Source: Bacteroidaceae bacterium (lineage in GTDB: Bacteria > Bacteroidota > Bacteroidia > Bacteroidales > Bacteroidaceae). Taken from it: DNA of 64,000 bases. The position numbers and the translations under genes are program-made. Below the pieces are notes generated by a model that saw only the letters and a list, made by a program, of their open reading frames with translations, was not told the origin of the DNA and did not search any database. The stretch lies in contig JAFSKK010000007.1 of NCBI GenBank assembly GCA_017448965.1, forward strand, positions 1-64,000, given 5' to 3'. This document shows, piece by piece, positions 1 through 6,965 of the stretch. The first letter of the stretch is position 1; every line of letters begins with the position of its first letter.

Positions 1-147
1 CTTTGCATCTAGTTCCTTGATGTTGGTATGCTTTGGATAGTCTGGCTTGATAGTAAGACGCTTGAACACGTCGCATAGGGACTTGAAGTAGAAGAACTCC
101 GTTGGCCCTTCGCCCAGGATAAGTGCTGTCTGTCGTAGCTTTCCCAT
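1..147 (-). CDS. RloB-like (Toprim-fold) protein, N-terminal 49 codons only
   Basis: The reading frame starts at an ATG complementary to 145-147 and runs off the left edge of the window. It begins MGKLRQTALILGEGPTEFFY. The hydrophobic strand followed by EGPTE and an aromatic YFKSL stretch is the opening signature of RloB-type proteins, whose Toprim-like fold is found in nucleases and abortive-infection proteins. The start lies one base after the stop of the upstream ATPase gene, so the two are almost certainly co-translated. AAA ATPase plus RloB/Toprim partner is the layout of the RloA-RloB pairs and is also similar in outline to the PARIS (AriA/AriB) defence system. Only the N-terminus is visible, so catalytic residues further on cannot be checked. 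Confidence 0.6.
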   Translation of the reverse strand, partial: MGKLRQTALILGEGPTEFFYFKSLCDVFKRLTIKPDYPKHTNIKELDAK

Positions 148-148
148 A

Positions 149-1426
149 TCAGTCCTCCAGATTTATAAAGATACTACCCAGTTCTGGTTTGGCTCCCAAT
201 CTACCAATGCGATAGGATTTGTAAAGCGACAGGTTCTTGTGCAAACCGAAGGAGTCACCACGGGCATATTCGGACGAAGCAGTTTCCTTGTTCTTCTCGA
301 CAAACCATACCACGCCTCTGTTCTCGTTAATCATGTCCTGCGACAGAAGTGTTGTCTCCTGACTCGTAATAATCAGCTGCGACTTGTCAGAGTTGAAGAT
401 GAAGACGTTGAGATAGTAGTACAACAGATCGTTGTGCAAATCCTCGCCCAGTTCATCAAGATAGTACACATGAGGACTTGTTATCATATCATACAGGGCA
501 TCCAATATACGTATGTATTTTATAGTTCCCTTTGACTGCCATTTGAGAGGTGTCTCAAAATTGCCTTCAGCAGAATGATTAACGAAGGCTATAGATTCTG
601 TCGTAGGTTTAAGAAGGTCTTCTTTCACCTTTTCAGGAAAATCTTGTTTTATAATGCGTTCACGAAGTTCATCTGGCAAGAAACGGTCTTCTATTATTGG
701 TCTAAACTCCATAATATTCAAATCTGCCTTTTGTAACATGAGATTGAAGAACTTACGTTTTGTCGAATCGCTATACGCTTCCTTAAGAATTTCAACTATA
801 CGTTTATCTTCATCACCATCCACGTCATGATAATTCTTCAAAATCCAACTGTAAAGCTGATAGAATGGAGCAATATCCTCTTTCAGTGCAATCTTTCCGC
901 AAACTGACAGGACACTATGGTTGTTCCATGTATTCTCTCTAATACTTTCTGCTGTCTTATCTTGCAATTTAAGGCTCTGCCCAAATTTAATATTTGTTTG
1001 TACGTTTTCGCTAACGAATGAACGTTCGTAGAATAAAACTTTTGACTTGTTAGGGTAATAGTATAAAACCTCATTCAATATATATTTCTCGTTAAAAGTC
1101 ACATCATAATCATACCTGATACCATCAGCATAGAATGACACATGCATTTCTGTAGGTTGTTCCTTTGTAAGAGCAAATGGTATTCTTGTGATTTCTGAGG
1201 TTACTTTTGATTTTGGATGAACCAATATGCTAAATACTTTATATAAAGCTATTAGCATATTAGACTTGCCCGAGGCGTTTGAGCCATATAGGATGCCTAA
1301 CTTGTACAAGAACACCCCATCGGCAACTTCTGTAACAAGTTCCGAAGATGGTCCCTTGGCCACAAAACTTAATTCCTGCTTGTCGCGAATGGAAAGATAG
1401 TTCTTTACCCAAAAATCTCGTATCAT
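149..1426 (-). CDS. AAA family ATPase (RloA/AAA_15-AAA_21 type), partner of RloB-like protein
   Basis: 425 residues. It opens with the usual strand of SMC/OLD-like ATPases (IRDFWVKNYLSIRDKQELSF) and has a P-loop GSNASGKS at residues 48-55. A Walker B-like YYLDELGEDLH sits near residue 330, where the tandem D-E fits ABC/OLD-type ATPases. The segment between is long and alpha-helical in composition, as in RecF/OLD relatives. No membrane segment or signal peptide is seen, so it should act in the cytoplasm. It is the first gene of a two-gene unit with the RloB-like gene that starts one base downstream. By family, such ATPases sense or assemble while the Toprim partner is the effector. A defence role is inferred, not shown. 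Confidence 0.75.
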   Translation of the reverse strand: MIRDFWVKNYLSIRDKQELSFVAKGPSSELVTEVADGVFLYKLGILYGSNASGKSNMLIALYKVFSILVHPKSKVTSEITRIPFALTKEQPTEMHVSFYADGIRYDYDVTFNEKYILNEVLYYYPNKSKVLFYERSFVSENVQTNIKFGQSLKLQDKTAESIRENTWNNHSVLSVCGKIALKEDIAPFYQLYSWILKNYHDVDGDEDKRIVEILKEAYSDSTKRKFFNLMLQKADLNIMEFRPIIEDRFLPDELRERIIKQDFPEKVKEDLLKPTTESIAFVNHSAEGNFETPLKWQSKGTIKYIRILDALYDMITSPHVYYLDELGEDLHNDLLYYYLNVFIFNSDKSQLIITSQETTLLSQDMINENRGVVWFVEKNKETASSEYARGDSFGLHKNLSLYKSYRIGRLGAKPELGSIFINLED

Positions 1427-1449
1427 ACCGCAATATTTTATCCGTTATC

Positions 1450-1470
1450 GTAATTTTGCTACAAAATTAC
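1450..1470 (-). promoter_or_regulatory. Perfect inverted repeat overlapping a -7 box upstream of the ATPase gene
   Basis: GTAATTTTG, three spacer bases CTA, then CAAAATTAC: a perfect 9-bp inverted repeat 24 bp upstream of the ATPase start. On the minus strand it contains TAATTTTG (1469-1462), which fits the Bacteroidetes TAnnTTTG box. A clear TTTG at the right distance upstream is not seen. The overlap of a dyad with the promoter box is what an operator would look like. Confidence 0.45.
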
Positions 1471-1646
1471 AAAAAATTTTTATTGCAAGAAGTAGAAAGC
1501 AATGTGATATCTGTAGAATGAATACAATTTTATGTGTTTTTAACATTATTCTTGATGTTTGCATGGCTAATTGGCATTAAAAAGGCTTTATCTTGTCACT
1601 GAAACTCCATGACTATCCATGATGCAAAATAGCCGACTCAACTCGT

Positions 1647-1668
1647 TTGTTTACGCATTGTTTACGCA
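1647..1668. repeat. 11-bp exact tandem repeat beside the tRNA terminator
   Basis: TTGTTTACGCA occurs twice head to tail (1647-1657 and 1658-1668), so the copies repeat at about one helical turn. It lies in the 290-bp gene-free stretch between the ATPase gene and the tRNA unit, seven bases from the tRNA terminator. It could be a pair of protein-binding sites or the arm-type sites of an integrase. No integrase gene is visible in the window. Confidence 0.5.
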
Positions 1669-1674
1669 GACATG

Positions 1675-1706
1675 AAAAAAGCACTTGCGAGAAACTCGTA
1701 AGTGCT
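1675..1706 (-). terminator. Intrinsic terminator of the tRNA-Gln/tRNA-Met unit
   Basis: On the minus strand an 11-12-bp stem (AGCACTTACGAG paired with CTCGCAAGTGCT, one wobble pair, 3-nt loop TTT) is followed directly by six T residues. It begins 13 bases after the 3' end of tRNA-Met and is a textbook rho-independent terminator. Confidence 0.85.
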
Positions 1707-1718
1707 TGACTTTCAGTG

Positions 1719-1792
1719 TGGACCAGCCAGGGCTTGAACCTGGGACCTCCAGATTATGAGTCTGTTGCTCTAACCAACTGAGCTACAAGTCC
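1719..1792 (-). tRNA. tRNA-Met (CAT anticodon, elongator type)
   Basis: 74 nt on the minus strand, starting GGACTTGTAGCTCAG with the D-arm GTTGGTT. The anticodon loop CTCATAA gives anticodon CAT, and the T-arm GGTTCAAGCC follows. The A1/A72 region pairs GGAC with GTCC. It lacks the C1-A72 mismatch of initiator tRNA. A tRNA-Ile with lysidine-modified CAT cannot be formally excluded, but the sequence reads as elongator Met. No CCA is encoded. Confidence 0.9.
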
Positions 1793-1858
1793 GATGATAA
1801 GGTGAAAAATGACATCTGAGGAACATTGAAGTGAACCGTGGATGCCGTTTCTCGTGAG

Positions 1859-1930
1859 TTGGGCCACCAGGAATCGAACCTGGCTCTTCAGAACCAAAAT
1901 CTGACGTGTTAGCCGATATACTATAGCCCA
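1859..1930 (-). tRNA. tRNA-Gln (TTG anticodon)
   Basis: 72 nt on the minus strand, starting TGGGCTATAG with 3' acceptor strand TGGCCCA, so position 1-72 is the U-A pair typical of glutamine tRNAs. The anticodon loop TTTTGGT gives anticodon TTG, and the T-loop GGTTCGATTCC is canonical. It is the first tRNA of the unit, 66 bp upstream of tRNA-Met. Confidence 0.92.
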
Positions 1931-1987
1931 ATCCTCTTAGGCGTTCGGCATGATGGTGTCGGGAGACACCCTTGCTGAATGCGGCTG

Positions 1988-2017
1988 CAAAGTTAGTGCT
2001 TTTTTTCGATTCTCAAA
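1988..2017 (-). promoter_or_regulatory. Bacteroidetes-type promoter for the tRNA-Gln/tRNA-Met unit
   Basis: On the minus strand TTTG (2017-2014), an 18-nt spacer, then TAACTTTG (1995-1988). This matches the -33 TTTG / -7 TAnnTTTG consensus of the primary sigma factor in this phylum. It is 58 bp upstream of tRNA-Gln. Confidence 0.75.
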
Positions 2018-2055
2018 AGGTTTTTTAGGAAAAAAGACTAAAAAATCGTGTTTTG

Positions 2056-2087
2056 TTTGTCTTTCTTTGGAAATATCTGTACCTTTG
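2056..2087 (+). promoter_or_regulatory. Promoter of the psd-pssA operon
   Basis: TTTG (2056-2059), a 20-nt spacer, then TACCTTTG (2080-2087): a full match to the Bacteroidetes consensus, 49 bp upstream of the psd start. Confidence 0.8.
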
Positions 2088-2135
2088 CATACAATATGGC
2101 TGTGAGTTGGGCTATAGCCATCGCGAAAACCAAAT

Positions 2136-2849
2136 ATGATCATGTCGAAAGAAAAGCCGCTGATACATAATAAACGTAGAAATAAGATTCGTTTGCACCA
2201 CGAGGGGAAGCATACTCTTCTCTATACGGGGTTCTTGTCTGCTCTTATCATCAGTTTGGCATGGATGTCGAGGAGTACATTGTCGTGGGGCTCCTACATT
2301 GTTATAGGTATTGTGCTGATAGTATATGGCATCTTGCTGAATTTCTTCCGTTGCCCAATCCGTATGTTCAATGGCCCGACCAACAAGTCTATTGTTGCGC
2401 CAGCTGATGGTCATATCGTGGTGATTGAGGAAGTGGAGGAAACGGAGTATTTCCACGACAAGCGGCTGATGATTTCCATCTTCATGAGTCTTACTAATGT
2501 GCATGCGAACTGGATTCCATGTGATGGAACAGTGGTGAAGGTGGGGCATCAGGACGGTAATTATCTGAAAGCTTACTTGCCAAAGGCGAGCACGGAGAAC
2601 GAGCGTTCGATGGTGGTGATTCGCACGCCACACGGTGTGGAAGTGATGGCTCGTCAGATTGCTGGTGCGTTGGCACGTCGCATCGTGACGTATCCGAAGG
2701 TTGGTGAGGAATGTTTCATTGATGATCATATGGGTTTCATCAAGTTTGGTAGTCGTGTGGATGTCTACCTACCGTTAGGTTCGGAAGTGCTGGTGAAGAT
2801 GGGGCAGCGAACAGTGGGTAATGAGACGTTGATAGCACGGCTAGTGTAA
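2136..2849 (+). CDS. psd: Phosphatidylserine decarboxylase, pyruvoyl-dependent
   Basis: Converts phosphatidylserine to phosphatidylethanolamine at the inner membrane. 237 residues, the short bacterial form. A hydrophobic N-terminal stretch ([14 protein letters not shown], then a second segment around [13 protein letters not shown]) anchors it. The self-cleavage site is the FGS in [11 protein letters not shown] near residue 203, where the Ser becomes the pyruvoyl group. The [11 protein letters not shown] segment carries the conserved His region. Start: ATG at 2136 or the second ATG at 2142 (MSKEKPL); the second is equally plausible. It precedes pssA by 35 bp, which makes its substrate. Confidence 0.93.
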   Translation: MIMSKEKPLIHNKRRNKIRLHHEGKHTLLYTGFLSALIISLAWMSRSTLSWGSYIVIGIVLIVYGILLNFFRCPIRMFNGPTNKSIVAPADGHIVVIEEVEETEYFHDKRLMISIFMSLTNVHANWIPCDGTVVKVGHQDGNYLKAYLPKASTENERSMVVIRTPHGVEVMARQIAGALARRIVTYPKVGEECFIDDHMGFIKFGSRVDVYLPLGSEVLVKMGQRTVGNETLIARLV

Positions 2850-2884
2850 TCAAGACACATCGTACATTGTATATATATAAATAG

Positions 2885-3628
2885 ATGAAAAAGCATATTC
2901 CCAATATCATCACTTGTTGCAATCTGATTTGTGGATGCATTGCCACGTGTTGTGCGTTCCATCATGGTCATCAGATGGCTTTTATTTTCATCCTGCTGGG
3001 TGCTCTTTTCGACTTCTTTGATGGTAAGGTTGCTCGTGCTCTTGGTGTGAGTGGTAAGTTAGGTGTGGAGCTTGATTCGTTGGCTGATTGTGTCACTTTT
3101 GGCGTGACTCCCTCAGCGATGTTGTTCACGTTGTTTAACCATGTGGCATATCCCGCTTGGATGGGCAATGAGTTCTTTTTTAATGTGATGCCTTTTACAG
3201 CATTCTTAATGGCGGCGTTCTCCGCTTTGCGTCTGGCAAAGTTCAATATTGACGAGCGTCAGCACACGGAGTTTATAGGCATGCCGACACCAGCGAATGC
3301 TATCTTTTGGGGCGCATTGATTTCGAGCTGTGAGGCATGGCTGACGAGTCCTCGCTTTAATGCTTTGTTTCTCTTCCTGTTCATGATTCTGTTCTGCTGG
3401 TTGTTGGTGTGCGAGGTGCCTATGTTCGCCTTCAAGGGAAAACTCACGTGGCCCAAGGATAAGATGAAGATTCTTTTTGTGATGTTGACTATTTTGTCAT
3501 TGACTTTGGGTGTGCTGTTGAGTGACGAGGGTGTTTGGATTGGTTTGTCACGTGGTGCAGCTGTCAGCATCGGACTTTATGTCGTGAACTCGATTGTGGC
3601 ATCATTTTTGCCCAAGAATGAGGAGTAA
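2885..3628 (+). CDS. pssA: CDP-diacylglycerol--serine O-phosphatidyltransferase
   Basis: Makes phosphatidylserine from CDP-diacylglycerol and serine. 247 residues with six to seven predicted membrane segments. The CDP-alcohol phosphotransferase signature DG-x2-AR-x8-G-x3-D-x3-D is complete at about residues 44-66 (DGKVARALGVSG, then GVELDSLAD). It lies directly downstream of psd, so both steps to phosphatidylethanolamine are co-transcribed from the promoter at 2056. Confidence 0.95.
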   Translation: MKKHIPNIITCCNLICGCIATCCAFHHGHQMAFIFILLGALFDFFDGKVARALGVSGKLGVELDSLADCVTFGVTPSAMLFTLFNHVAYPAWMGNEFFFNVMPFTAFLMAAFSALRLAKFNIDERQHTEFIGMPTPANAIFWGALISSCEAWLTSPRFNALFLFLFMILFCWLLVCEVPMFAFKGKLTWPKDKMKILFVMLTILSLTLGVLLSDEGVWIGLSRGAAVSIGLYVVNSIVASFLPKNEE

Positions 3629-3662
3629 GGGGGAACGGACTCCCTTATTCTAAAACGACTGC

Positions 3663-3968
3663 ATGGATATGTCAACATTCTTAACAGCCTTATTTACAGT
3701 TCTTTTCTTTGTACTAGTATTCATCCTTATTGGCTTGTATTTGATGAGCCGATTGGTGGGTGGCTTTGGCAATCTGAAAGTTCTTTACCGCTTTATCACG
3801 GGGAAGAGAGGAAGGACAGCTCGTCAAAGTTCTGCCGAATCGTCAGACAAGTCCTCGCGTACATATTATGAAAAGACGGAAGCGGCAGGAGGAAAAGCCC
3901 ACACGGGCGGCAAGATATTTGGGCAGAACGAGGGAACGTATGTGGAATATGAAGAAGTGAAAGACTAA
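3663..3968 (+). CDS. DUF4834 family small membrane protein
   Basis: 101 residues. One strongly hydrophobic segment (about residues 5-30, FLTALFTVLFFVLVFILIGLYL) is followed by a basic stretch and a Ser/Gly-rich soluble tail ending YVEYEEVKD. This fits the DUF4834 family of Bacteroidales, which has no known function and often sits beside phospholipid genes. It is 34 bp downstream of pssA and shares its terminator. An internal start at 3669 (MSTF) is also possible. Confidence 0.75.
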   Translation: MDMSTFLTALFTVLFFVLVFILIGLYLMSRLVGGFGNLKVLYRFITGKRGRTARQSSAESSDKSSRTYYEKTEAAGGKAHTGGKIFGQNEGTYVEYEEVKD

Positions 3969-4010
3969 AGGGAAGGGGCTGCATCTATGAAGCGGCTCCT
4001 TCCCTTTTCT
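3968..4010 (+). terminator. Intrinsic terminator of the psd-pssA-DUF4834 operon
   Basis: A 15-bp stem (AAGGGAAGGGGCTGC at 3968-3982 paired with GCGGCTCCTTCCCTT at 3992-4006, two G-T wobbles), a 9-nt loop, then TTCT. It begins at the stop codon of the last gene. Confidence 0.75.
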
Positions 4011-4024
4011 GTGTATTGTTTGAA

Positions 4025-4088
4025 AGCGTACCCCTCGGCTACGATGTGCCGTAGCCGAGGGGTACGCTCTATTGTAGCCGAGGGCTAC
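4025..4088. repeat. 19-bp perfect inverted repeat plus a third partial copy (convergent-gene hairpins)
   Basis: AGCGTACCCCTCGGCTACG (4025-4043) and its exact complement (4050-4068) flank a 6-nt loop. A third copy of the core forms a second hairpin, GTAGCC-GAG-GGCTAC (4074-4088), which covers the stop codon of the minus-strand receptor gene. It probably ends transcription from the minus-strand side, although no strong T-run follows on either strand. Confidence 0.7.
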
Positions 4089-6946
4089 GGTAGGTGACTC
4101 CACCGCCATGAGAGATGAAGCATCAGGTAGGCAGGGATGCTCTTGCGCCAAGTCTCGGTGCGGGTTTGGGCATTGAGGCTGTAGTCGGTGCTGCGGAGTT
4201 GGTGGAACAGGTCAAATGCTTCGAAGGTGAGGGTGAGCGACTTTTTGAGAAAGGTGCGTGAGAGGGAGGCGTTGCAGACGAGGTCGTTGGTGTTCATGCT
4301 CTCGCTTTGATAGCCTCGGCGGGAGAATATTTTTATGTCGGCAGCCAGTTGGAGTTGCCAAGGCAGACGGCAGTTGAGGGTCAGACCATAGTTATATTCA
4401 AAGATGTTGAGCGTGAGCCGCTCCTTTTTTCCTTCCCCAAGAGGGAGGGAAGTGCGCTGGCTGGTGCTGTGATGGTAGGCGAAGTTCCCGACAGCAGACA
4501 GTTCGAGACGATTGGAGTGGTAAGTGAGGTGGATACCCTCGCTGTTGTAGAGGTTGTGAGTGGCAGAAAGAGGACAGGAGGCGAGGAGGTTGGCGAGAGG
4601 CTGCGATGGCATCGCAGCATACTGGATAACGTCGAAATCATGGCTTTTCTTGTAGTTGAGGCGCGCGTGAGCTTCGAGTGTTAAAAGCTTTTTGGCATCG
4701 AGTGGACGGCTGAAGTGGGCTTCTTGGTTGATGCTCCAAGTGGGGCGGTTCACGTAGTCGTACATGAGGGTGTAGGCACCAGTCTTGCTATCGTAGGCAC
4801 GTCGGGTGCCTGTTGGCTGTAGCGAGATGGTGGAGTTGCCGTTGAGGGTGAGGTTTTGCTGACGTTCAGGCACGATGAAGCGGAGCCTCCAACTCATCAC
4901 ATGAGCGTGTTGGGGTTTGATGTTGGGGTTGTTGAGGAGGATGAGCAGCGGGTTGGTAGTGGAGTGGATGGGGATGAAGTTGCGGATGTTCAGTCTGTTT
5001 ATGCTCGAGAAGAGTCCCAGTTCATAGCCTCGATGTTTGGTGTTGTGCACGAAACTGGCATAGTAAGTCAGGACGTGGTCGGTGTGAGTTGCCACGGTGT
5101 CCAGACGGGCATGGTGGAAGTCGATGCGGTCTTGGATTGTGCTGGCGTTCAGTTTCAGGTCGAACCATGTGTAACGTCCGCCCTCCTGTTTGGTGTAATA
5201 GGTTTCGAGCGTGAGCGTGGCGTTACGACTGCGTGTGGTGTAGTGTTCAGTATTGTCGGGGTCAGGGATGAGGAAGGAGGGCTGCGCTGTTGTGGTGGTG
5301 TCAGGCATAAGGAAATGGTCTTGATGGTGTACATCGGTGTGGTGGCCGGCTGAGGCATACACCACATAGTTCCAGTTGTTGAGAGCGTGGATGGTGTAGG
5401 TGGCATGGCCGTGGAGATTGTAGCGATGGGAGGGGCGGCTCTCTATGGTGCGTCCCACAAATACGCTGCGATGCTGCAAGGGGTAATCATATAGAGTGCC
5501 CGTCTGCTCATCGCCGCCGTTTTCACGAATGTAGGTGGCGGTGAATTCCACTTCCAAATCATCTCCCCATGGCATACGGTAGTTGAGTGTGTTTGTCATC
5601 CCCATTCTCCAAGTGCCAGATTGTCTTGACGTGGTGTTGTAACGAGTGCGGTTTAAGGTGTCTGCCTCCTGCCACTGTGTAGTCTCTCCGTGGTTGTCGC
5701 TTGTTGCACGTCCCCATATGACCCATTGCTCAAGGTTGAGCTTAAAAGGAGAGAACATGTTCTTCCAACGGAAGCGGTTGTTCACGTCTCCACTCACAAT
5801 CTTGTTGCCGCCCCATTCATGGAGATTCCCGAACTGACTGCCGCCAGAGGCGAACACCTCGTTGAGTTCGGTTGCATCCCAGTGCTTCTTGCTGTGGTCG
5901 AAGTTGAGGGTCAGCAATTCGTCCCAACGCTTCTTCTTGTCATCTATGTTGATGTCAAAGCCGCTCTTGATGTGCTCATTCATGCCGTTGCCCAATGCTT
6001 TGTCTGGAGTCCATTCACCATTCTGCCCCGGATGCCGTGTTTCGTTCACGTTATTAGCGTTCACGAAAGCCGACATGCGCGAGGCTTCTGTAAAGCGAAG
6101 CCCGAAGAGACGACCCACATAGCGGTCTTCTGTGCCTCCTGCAGCTTCGGCATTAGCCATATATCCCTCCTTGTACTCACGTTTCAAGTGCACATCCATC
6201 ACAAAATCCTTCTTCTCCACCTCTCGTCCCAACCATTCGCTTTTCTCGGTCGATTTGCGGTAAACCTTCACCTTTTCGACCGCATAGAGCGGCAGATTCT
6301 CCAGCATCACCTTGTTCCTGCCTTTGAAGAAGTCCTTGCCGTTGAGTGTGAGATAATCGACCTTCTCGCCATTGACAAAGATGGTGCCGTCGTCCTTCAG
6401 TTCCACGCCTGGCATCTGGCGCACCAGCGCATCAAGCATGGAGCCTTCGGGCAGCAGGAATGCCGAGGCATCATAGACGATGGTGTCGTTCTTATAGACC
6501 ATCTTGATGCGTGTGGCTTTGACCACCACCTCGTCAAGGGTTTTGGTTGCGGCTATGGTGTCGCCACTTACAGGACGTGAGCGACGAACCATGTAGTGCC
6601 AAGGGGCATCGAAGAAGGTGTTGCGACCAGGTGTCTTTACTTCATAGCTGACGAAGCATGGTTCGTAGTCGGGATGCTCCACCTTGATGATGTACACGGC
6701 AGGTTTCCGTGGAATGGAGAAACGGTAGTTGGCATCGGTTCCGTAGTAACCACCCGTGTAATAGCCGCATTTCACGGAATCGACAATGGTGCTGTCTCCA
6801 AGCATCAATGTAGCCTTGGCATCGCGGATGGCATGGTGAGTCACTTGGTCGAACACGTGCCCCCAGAGGGCAATCTCACGTTCCTGTGCAGACACAGTAA
6901 GGGCAGTACTGACCAGTATGGCCAGTAGAAAGAATCTATTTTTCAT
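4085..6946 (-). CDS. TonB-receptor-like outer-membrane beta-barrel protein (module A)
   Basis: 953 residues with signal peptide MKNRFFLLAILVSTALTVSA cut before Q. A carboxypeptidase-like regulatory domain follows (about 25-110), then a plug-like domain (about 145-240, with EGSMLDALVRQMPGVELKDD and LNGKDFFKGR), then a barrel of about 700 residues. It is a paralogue of the receptor at 13145-16192, with the same plug signature, but lacks the N-terminal STN domain that receives signals in sigma-regulated receptors. It is the last gene of sigma - anti-sigma - secreted protein - receptor, 19 bp after the 455-residue gene. The ligand is unknown. A barrel segment SLPLGEGKKERL is encoded by a small C/T-rich palindrome. 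Confidence 0.8.
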   Translation of the reverse strand: MKNRFFLLAILVSTALTVSAQEREIALWGHVFDQVTHHAIRDAKATLMLGDSTIVDSVKCGYYTGGYYGTDANYRFSIPRKPAVYIIKVEHPDYEPCFVSYEVKTPGRNTFFDAPWHYMVRRSRPVSGDTIAATKTLDEVVVKATRIKMVYKNDTIVYDASAFLLPEGSMLDALVRQMPGVELKDDGTIFVNGEKVDYLTLNGKDFFKGRNKVMLENLPLYAVEKVKVYRKSTEKSEWLGREVEKKDFVMDVHLKREYKEGYMANAEAAGGTEDRYVGRLFGLRFTEASRMSAFVNANNVNETRHPGQNGEWTPDKALGNGMNEHIKSGFDINIDDKKKRWDELLTLNFDHSKKHWDATELNEVFASGGSQFGNLHEWGGNKIVSGDVNNRFRWKNMFSPFKLNLEQWVIWGRATSDNHGETTQWQEADTLNRTRYNTTSRQSGTWRMGMTNTLNYRMPWGDDLEVEFTATYIRENGGDEQTGTLYDYPLQHRSVFVGRTIESRPSHRYNLHGHATYTIHALNNWNYVVYASAGHHTDVHHQDHFLMPDTTTTAQPSFLIPDPDNTEHYTTRSRNATLTLETYYTKQEGGRYTWFDLKLNASTIQDRIDFHHARLDTVATHTDHVLTYYASFVHNTKHRGYELGLFSSINRLNIRNFIPIHSTTNPLLILLNNPNIKPQHAHVMSWRLRFIVPERQQNLTLNGNSTISLQPTGTRRAYDSKTGAYTLMYDYVNRPTWSINQEAHFSRPLDAKKLLTLEAHARLNYKKSHDFDVIQYAAMPSQPLANLLASCPLSATHNLYNSEGIHLTYHSNRLELSAVGNFAYHHSTSQRTSLPLGEGKKERLTLNIFEYNYGLTLNCRLPWQLQLAADIKIFSRRGYQSESMNTNDLVCNASLSRTFLKKSLTLTFEAFDLFHQLRSTDYSLNAQTRTETWRKSIPAYLMLHLSWRWSHLP

Positions 6947-6965
6947 CAGTTTTGAGAGTTAGTTT

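Noticed and set aside
1427..1718. A hidden gene or integrase remnant in the gap left of tRNA-Met
   Set aside because: No open frame of useful length or recombinase motif is seen; only the 11-bp tandem repeat and the terminator stand out.
4427..4457. C/T-rich palindrome in the module A receptor gene (encoding SLPLGEGKKERL) as a second in-frame mobile element
   Set aside because: The stem is only 6-7 bp. Alignment by eye with the paralogous receptor leaves at most 6-12 extra residues, which ordinary loop variation explains.
4856..5353. Long plus-strand open frames opposite the receptor genes (also 5690-6580, 13166-14227 and 14801-15604)
   Set aside because: They mirror the codon pattern of well-supported minus-strand genes, show no family features and lack start signals.
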